Source: a bacterium (GTDB lineage Bacteria; Auribacterota; UBA6266). From it: a stretch of DNA of 64,000 bases. Location: positions 1,651,549-1,715,548 of the forward strand of contig JALOBK010000001.1 in assembly GCA_023228325.1 (NCBI GenBank), given 5' to 3'. Each line of letters begins with the position of its first letter. Position 1 is the stretch's first letter. Below, one piece after another: positions 59,794 through 64,000 of this stretch. Both the position numbers and the translations under genes were made by a program. The notes beneath the pieces were generated by a model that worked only from the letters and a program-made list of their open reading frames with translations, searched no databases and had not been told where the DNA came from.

Positions 59794-61464
59794 TTAATAA
59801 TCGAAGGCGCTTCCTCCGATGAATTCTCTTAAGATCGACGCGGGCGGAGTCTGATTCGGGGATATGGCTACAAATAAATTCAGAAAATCCAGAAGCCTGG
59901 TGGCTTCAACGTATTCCCTGCGGTCGGCGCGGACTTCAAGGAGAAATCTTTCAGCGAATATCTTCAGAACGGCATATTCATAAACCAGGGCGGAATTGAA
60001 AATTATATCCGCGCCGTCCTGATATGGGAAAATGTATTGTTCTTCGCCTTTTCGCACCGAGTACCATCTTGATAATGTGTCTGCGGCGCTGTAACCTCTG
60101 AACATGCAATCTCTTATTAAGCGTCGCAGCAGCCTTGTATCGGATGTAAATATCCGGTTGTGATCATCAATGCACAGTTGAGTCAACGCGCTTAAATATA
60201 TTTTTAATTTTTTCTCTTTGCCTATATCAGGCAGGATACCCGGATTAATAGCGTGCAGGCCTTCGATTATTATTACAAAATCTTTATCTTTGGGGATACG
60301 GCAGGAAGTTCCCGCCACCTGTTTTCCCTCGCTGAAACTGAATTTATTAAGTATTGTTTTTTTGCCCGCAAGAAGGTTGGCGATATCTTTATTAAATGAT
60401 TTGATATTAAGAGCGCCTGGGGTTTCAAAGTCATATTCTCCATACTCATCAAGAGGCGATTTTTCCCTGTCCAGAAAATAATCATCAAGTGAAATGGGGA
60501 TGGAGTGTATGTTGTTTACCGCAAGCTGTACGGAAAGGCGCTTTATGCTGGTTGTTTTCCCTGAAGCGGAAGGGCCTGCCACAAGTATAACTTTTATTTT
60601 TCTGTTATTTTTGATTTTGTCGCATATCTGTATTATCTTTTTTTCGTGAAGAGCTTCAGCCACTTTTATTGCCTCGGAGATATTTCCGTTTATACATATA
60701 TTATTGAGGTCGCTTACCGTTCTCACTCCTATAATCTTGTTCCATTCTTTTGTTTCCATATAAGTCTTAAACAGGGAAGGGTTGGGGGGGATTTTTGGTG
60801 TCAGGTCCGGTTTTTCAGGATCGGGAAATACAAGTATAAAGCCTTTATTATATAACTGGAGATCGAATATCCGGGCAAACCCGGTATGAGGAAGCATAGG
60901 CCCGTAGGATATATCTGAAAATCCCGCGCAGGTTACGATTCTTGTGTCAGGGCCTTTAAGGGTTTCCAGAAGTTTTACTTTCTGCGGATACCCCAGTTTT
61001 ATAAAAAGCTTTATGGCTGATTGTTTGGGATAAAGCTCGTGGATAAAAGGAATTCTTTGCTTTATTATTTCGCGCATCCTGTTTTTGATTTTTTTAAGCG
61101 CGGAATCCGTCATTTTTATTTTTGGGTCTCCGAAGTCATAGTAATAACCGTTTGATATGGATTGTCCTATTTCCAGCCGGCTTTCCGGAAAAAGGGCTTT
61201 TACCGAAGCATGAAGTATGAATGAAAGGCTGCGCCTGTAAACCGAAGCGCCCACTCTGTCCTTATAACTGATAAGTTCGACAACAGAGTCTGTTTTAAGC
61301 TTGTAATCAAGGTCGAAAAGGCAGTTGTCTATTATGGCGGCGATAGGCGGGGGAGACAGCCTTATGCCTTTTTCCTCAAGAATCCTGAAAATAGGTTTTT
61401 TTGATTTTACCTGAATACTTTTTTTAAAGTTGCTGCCTGTAAAAGTAATTTTCATTGTCCGCAT
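59794..61464 (-). CDS. TGS - ThrRS-like SAD - uridine kinase fusion
   Basis: The 556-residue protein begins with a TGS-like domain (about 1-70). A domain like the second additional domain of ThrRS/AlaRS follows (about 75-250, GQSISNGYYYDF and HELYPKQSAIKLFIKLG). The C-terminal kinase of the uridine kinase/phosphoribulokinase type (about 280-500) has P-loop VAGPSASGKTTSIKRLS, SLDDYFLDREKSPLDEYGEY and IIEGLHAINP. Such fusions occur in Bacteroides- and Thermotoga-like groups. It probably phosphorylates a nucleoside, but the tRNA-synthetase-like part points to an RNA or amino-acid signal. ATGs at 61464 and 61455 are both possible starts. Confidence 0.85.
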   Translation of the reverse strand: MRTMKITFTGSNFKKSIQVKSKKPIFRILEEKGIRLSPPPIAAIIDNCLFDLDYKLKTDSVVELISYKDRVGASVYRRSLSFILHASVKALFPESRLEIGQSISNGYYYDFGDPKIKMTDSALKKIKNRMREIIKQRIPFIHELYPKQSAIKLFIKLGYPQKVKLLETLKGPDTRIVTCAGFSDISYGPMLPHTGFARIFDLQLYNKGFILVFPDPEKPDLTPKIPPNPSLFKTYMETKEWNKIIGVRTVSDLNNICINGNISEAIKVAEALHEKKIIQICDKIKNNRKIKVILVAGPSASGKTTSIKRLSVQLAVNNIHSIPISLDDYFLDREKSPLDEYGEYDFETPGALNIKSFNKDIANLLAGKKTILNKFSFSEGKQVAGTSCRIPKDKDFVIIIEGLHAINPGILPDIGKEKKLKIYLSALTQLCIDDHNRIFTSDTRLLRRLIRDCMFRGYSAADTLSRWYSVRKGEEQYIFPYQDGADIIFNSALVYEYAVLKIFAERFLLEVRADRREYVEATRLLDFLNLFVAISPNQTPPASILREFIGGSAFDY

Positions 61465-61584
61465 TCCTGTTTTTCTATTATATCAGTTTATACTAAAACA
61501 TTAAAAAGTTCCAATCAAGAAAACATGTTTGTCTTTGGGTACTCAATGTGTTATATCTATTCCATTAAAGGCGGGATATATTTT

Positions 61585-62478
61585 ATGCCAGAAAAAAGCA
61601 AATATAAGTTCACTCCGGTTTTAGGATGGTCCGTAAGCAGATACGACACGTTTAAAAAGTGTAAACGGCAGTATTATTATCAGTATTACGGCAAATACGA
61701 TAAAGAGGTAAGCCAATCGAAGATAAATTCCCTGAAATATCTTACGAGCATTCCTTTGGAAATAGGGAATGTCGTCCATGATGTGATTGCGGTCCTTCTT
61801 AACCGGCTGAAAAAAACGCAGGAGCAGCTTAATGTTGAAAAATTTATAGATTTTTCGAGCCGCGAATCTGAAAAGCAGATCAAAAAGAAAAATTTTTTTG
61901 AAACATATTACGGCATAAAAGAGAAAATTCTGATTTCCGATTTGTATCCAAAGGTCGAAACCTGTCTTGAATCTTTTTTAAACAGCAATTGGAAAAATTG
62001 GGTTTTTTCTGAAGGGATAAAAAACAGCGATAAGTGGATTGTAGAGCCGGGAGATTTTGGCGAGACCAGGGTTAACGGCCTTAAAGCTTATCTTAAAGTA
62101 GATTTTTTATTTCCGAAAGACGGGAAATTTGTTGTTCTTGACTGGAAAACCGGGAAAAAAGATGCAGACAAACATGAAAACCAGCTTATAGGGTATGTTT
62201 ATTATGCAATGATGAAGTTCGGATTTTATCCTCACGCGGATAAAGTCGACGCATATATTATTTATCTGGGAGAAGATTATGATGAATTAAAAGCGGTTAT
62301 AAATGAGTATGACATCTCCCGCTTTGAGGACAAGACTAAGGAAGAAACGGAAAATATGTATAAGTATTGCTGTGACGTTGCAAATAATATTCCTGTCGGA
62401 AAAGAGGAGTTTAAGATGACGGACAACCTGAATATTTGCAGGTTTTGCAATTATAAGGAGTTATGCGGAAGAGCCTGA
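61585..62478 (+). CDS. RecB-like PD-(D/E)XK nuclease with an iron-sulfur cluster
   Basis: The 297-residue protein has GNVVHDVIAVLLNR for the early histidine. VDFLFPKDGKFVVLDWKTGK contains the D and D-x-K catalytic motif, and NQLIGYVYYA the following Q-x-x-x-Y. A cysteine at FKKCKRQYYY together with ICRFCNYKELC at the end forms the four-cysteine iron staple of AddB/Cas4-type nucleases. I chose ATG 61585 because the family's S-x-S-R start follows closely. No CRISPR genes or helicase partner lie nearby, so a stand-alone DNA-repair role is likely. Confidence 0.85.
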   Translation: MPEKSKYKFTPVLGWSVSRYDTFKKCKRQYYYQYYGKYDKEVSQSKINSLKYLTSIPLEIGNVVHDVIAVLLNRLKKTQEQLNVEKFIDFSSRESEKQIKKKNFFETYYGIKEKILISDLYPKVETCLESFLNSNWKNWVFSEGIKNSDKWIVEPGDFGETRVNGLKAYLKVDFLFPKDGKFVVLDWKTGKKDADKHENQLIGYVYYAMMKFGFYPHADKVDAYIIYLGEDYDELKAVINEYDISRFEDKTKEETENMYKYCCDVANNIPVGKEEFKMTDNLNICRFCNYKELCGRA

Positions 62479-62505
62479 GAAGAGAATTTAAAATAGAAAA
62501 ATTGT

Positions 62506-62653
62506 AACCACAGATGACGCACCTGCCTACGGCAGGCAGGGATTTACACACTTGCCCGCCTCTGGCGGGGATGGAAAAAAATAAAAGAAAAAATAACTTA
62601 TATAATAAAAATTAAAATAGTTTTATCTGTGATTATCTGTGCTATCTGTGGTT
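62506..62653 (+). repeat. MITE-like element with AACCACAGAT inverted ends
   Basis: AACCACAGAT (62506-62515) and ATCTGTGGTT (62644-62653) are exact inverted ends about 150 bp apart. The right side repeats the 10-mer as TTATCTGTGA, TTATCTGTGC, TATCTGTGGT. Inside are two hairpins, CTGCCTACGGCAGG and CCCGCCTCTGGCGGG. It has no open frame. Confidence 0.6.
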
Positions 62654-62680
62654 GTAAAAAAAGTTTTTTGAGGTATTCTC

Positions 62681-63712
62681 ATGAAAACAAGAAAACTGGG
62701 CGGTTCAAATCTTAATTTGAGCGTTATCGGCCTCGGAGCGTGGGCGATTGGAGGTTCGGGATGGGCTTACGGCTGGGGAGACCAGTCCGATAAAAATTCA
62801 GTTGAAGCCATTAAAAGAAGCATGGATTTGGGAGTGAACTGGATAGATACGGCTCCTGTTTACGGTTTGGGGCATTCCGAAGAAATAGTGGGAAAAGCAA
62901 TTAAAGGCTTAAGGGATAAGTTTTATATAGCTACAAAGTGCGGGCTCATATGGGATGCAAAAGGCAAGTTAGGGTATGATTTATCCGCCGAAAGCGTGAG
63001 AAAAGAAGCGGAAAACAGCCTTGCGAGATTAAAAATCAGCTATATAGATCTTTATCAGATTCACTGGCCTTTTCCCGACGAAAAAATTGAAGAGGCATGG
63101 GAAGAGATAATGCGGCTTAAGGATGAAGGCAAAATAAGATATGGGGGAGTGTCTAACTTTAATGTGCCGCAGATTCAGAGAATCCTGAAAATAGGGCCTG
63201 TTGTATCGCTGCAGCCGCCTTATAATATGTTAAACAGGGCAATTGAGAAGGATATAATCAATTTTTGCGCGGATAATAATATCGGAATTGTCGCATATAG
63301 CCCGATGTCATGCGGGCTGTTGACCGGTAAATATGACAGGGCCAAAATAAGTTCTCTCCCTGAAGATGACTGGAGGAAAAAAGAAAACGGTGAGTTCAGG
63401 GAACCTAACCTGGAAGTCAATCTGTGGCTGATAGAAGAATTGAAAAAAGTTGCTGATGAACTTGATACTACCGTTGCCCGGTTATCGCTTGCCTGGGTTA
63501 TTAACAGGGAGTCTGTTACAGCGGCGATTGCGGGAACGCGCAATAAAAAGCAGATAGAGGAAACCGCTCCGGCATCCGGCATAATTCTTAGCGTGGATAT
63601 AATGGACAGAATCGGGAAACTTCTCAAAATCAGGGATGAAAAACTGGGAATCATACATGAACTCAGGAAAAGTTTGCCGGGAAAATATAAAGGGAATAAG
63701 GAGAAAAAATAA
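62681..63712 (+). CDS. Aldo/keto reductase
   Basis: The 343-residue (beta/alpha)8 barrel enzyme has the four catalytic residues in place. They are D in VNWIDTAPVYGLGHSE with Y five residues later, K in IATKCGL and H in YQIHWPFPDEKIE. GGVSNFNVPQ and IVAYSPMSCGLLTGKY follow. It reduces an aldehyde or ketone with NADPH; the substrate is not apparent. It resembles the AKR11/12-like bacterial branch. It ends one base into the next start (TAATG), so the following gene is coupled. Confidence 0.92.
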   Translation: MKTRKLGGSNLNLSVIGLGAWAIGGSGWAYGWGDQSDKNSVEAIKRSMDLGVNWIDTAPVYGLGHSEEIVGKAIKGLRDKFYIATKCGLIWDAKGKLGYDLSAESVRKEAENSLARLKISYIDLYQIHWPFPDEKIEEAWEEIMRLKDEGKIRYGGVSNFNVPQIQRILKIGPVVSLQPPYNMLNRAIEKDIINFCADNNIGIVAYSPMSCGLLTGKYDRAKISSLPEDDWRKKENGEFREPNLEVNLWLIEELKKVADELDTTVARLSLAWVINRESVTAAIAGTRNKKQIEETAPASGIILSVDIMDRIGKLLKIRDEKLGIIHELRKSLPGKYKGNKEKK

Positions 63713-64000
63713 TGACAGGTAAATTTGTTGTTTTATCGGGTATTTTACTGCTGTTTTTTTGCATGCCGGGCGCTTTTTGCGATGATGATAATGTAGTTTC
63801 GGAATCAGTAAAAAGTGTCGGCAATCTTGTTGTGGAAACCACCAAAGCCGTCGGCAATGTCCTTGAGACTACGGCCAAAACATTTGACCCGGACGAAAAT
63901 CCTACCGGAGGAAACAAAGGTTATATAATCAGCGATTCCGATATCGATGAGCGCTCGAAAGAGATAACACAGGCTGTTTCCGAAGATAAATTCTCCGGAC
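63712..64000 (+). CDS. Exported protein of unknown function, cut by the window end
   Basis: About 96 codons are present. The ATG overlaps the reductase stop (TAATG), with AAGGAG 9-14 nt before it. A signal peptide (FVVLSGILLLFFCMPGAFC) is followed by a hydrophilic stretch with the repeated pattern SVGNLVVETTKAVGNVLETT and then GGNKGYIISDSDIDE. I know no family. The reading frame is open to the edge. Confidence 0.7.
   Translation, partial: MTGKFVVLSGILLLFFCMPGAFCDDDNVVSESVKSVGNLVVETTKAVGNVLETTAKTFDPDENPTGGNKGYIISDSDIDERSKEITQAVSEDKFSG

Noticed and set aside
61585..62478. The Cas4-like nuclease as a sign of a CRISPR system.
   Set aside because: No array of regular direct repeats, no cas1/cas2-like gene and no helicase were seen anywhere in the window.

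Overview
The window is a gene-dense chromosomal segment of a Gram-negative, probably anaerobic, uncultured bacterium. LpxA and an LpxL-type acyltransferase imply lipid A, and HydF implies [FeFe]-hydrogenase. The 16S rRNA starts with a GGATTAGGCATGCAAGTCG-type 5' region. In the 338-355 signature it carries ACTCCTACGGGAGGCTGC, with T where most bacteria have A; from memory this variant is typical of OP3/Omnitrophota and Lentisphaerae-like lineages. An Omnitrophota-like or neighbouring candidate phylum is my best guess, and it is not proven.

Layout. 1-4.9 kb: nadD (partial), rsfS, argS, lipB, lipA, a stand-alone lipoyl-domain protein and lpxA, ending in a terminator. 5.0-9.0 kb: envelope lipid and sugar genes, pcm and a small membrane protein, then tRNA-Pro on the minus strand. 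9.1-22.2 kb: a long run with overlapping starts and stops (flavodoxin, malQ, acylphosphatase, an ABC-2 export set, TPR protein, phosphoesterase, VanZ, ligA, metallo-beta-lactamase-fold hydrolase, xerD and a DHH-CBS-CCA-transferase fusion). 22.3-25.4 kb: site-2-protease-like peptidase, trpS, scpA and scpB. 25.4-32.4 kb: the aromatic amino-acid cluster pheA-hisC-aroF-tyrA-aroA followed by cmk and plsC. 32.2-35.5 kb: a lemA plus TPM/TPR/DUF1266 cassette lying between two 113-bp copies of the 3' end of plsC. 35.5-39.0 kb: a winged-helix protein, rpsA and tyrS. 39.0-45.7 kb: a complete rRNA operon (16S, tRNA-Ile, tRNA-Ala, 23S, 5S). Its 23S gene is split by a 754-nt group I intron encoding a LAGLIDADG endonuclease. 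45.7-64 kb: a more accessory region with a GH16 glucanase, a minus-strand three-gene envelope operon, a TPP riboswitch and thi4, a toxin-antitoxin-like nucleotidyltransferase pair, a hydrolase, a methyltransferase, a ferritin-like protein, hydF, nitronate monooxygenase, a GntR/LacI hybrid regulator with a secreted binding protein, a TGS-uridine kinase fusion, a RecB-like nuclease, an aldo/keto reductase and a truncated secreted protein.

The two strongest second-look items are these. (1) The plsC-tail duplication appears to have split a terminator, so that the cassette reads on from plsC and ends at the copied tail with the intact terminator. (2) The 23S intron lies exactly between the bases equivalent to E. 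coli U2604 and U2605, 11 nt from the site used by the Chlamydomonas chloroplast I-CreI intron. Several intergenic gaps also hold degenerate short-word repeats that no gene explains.
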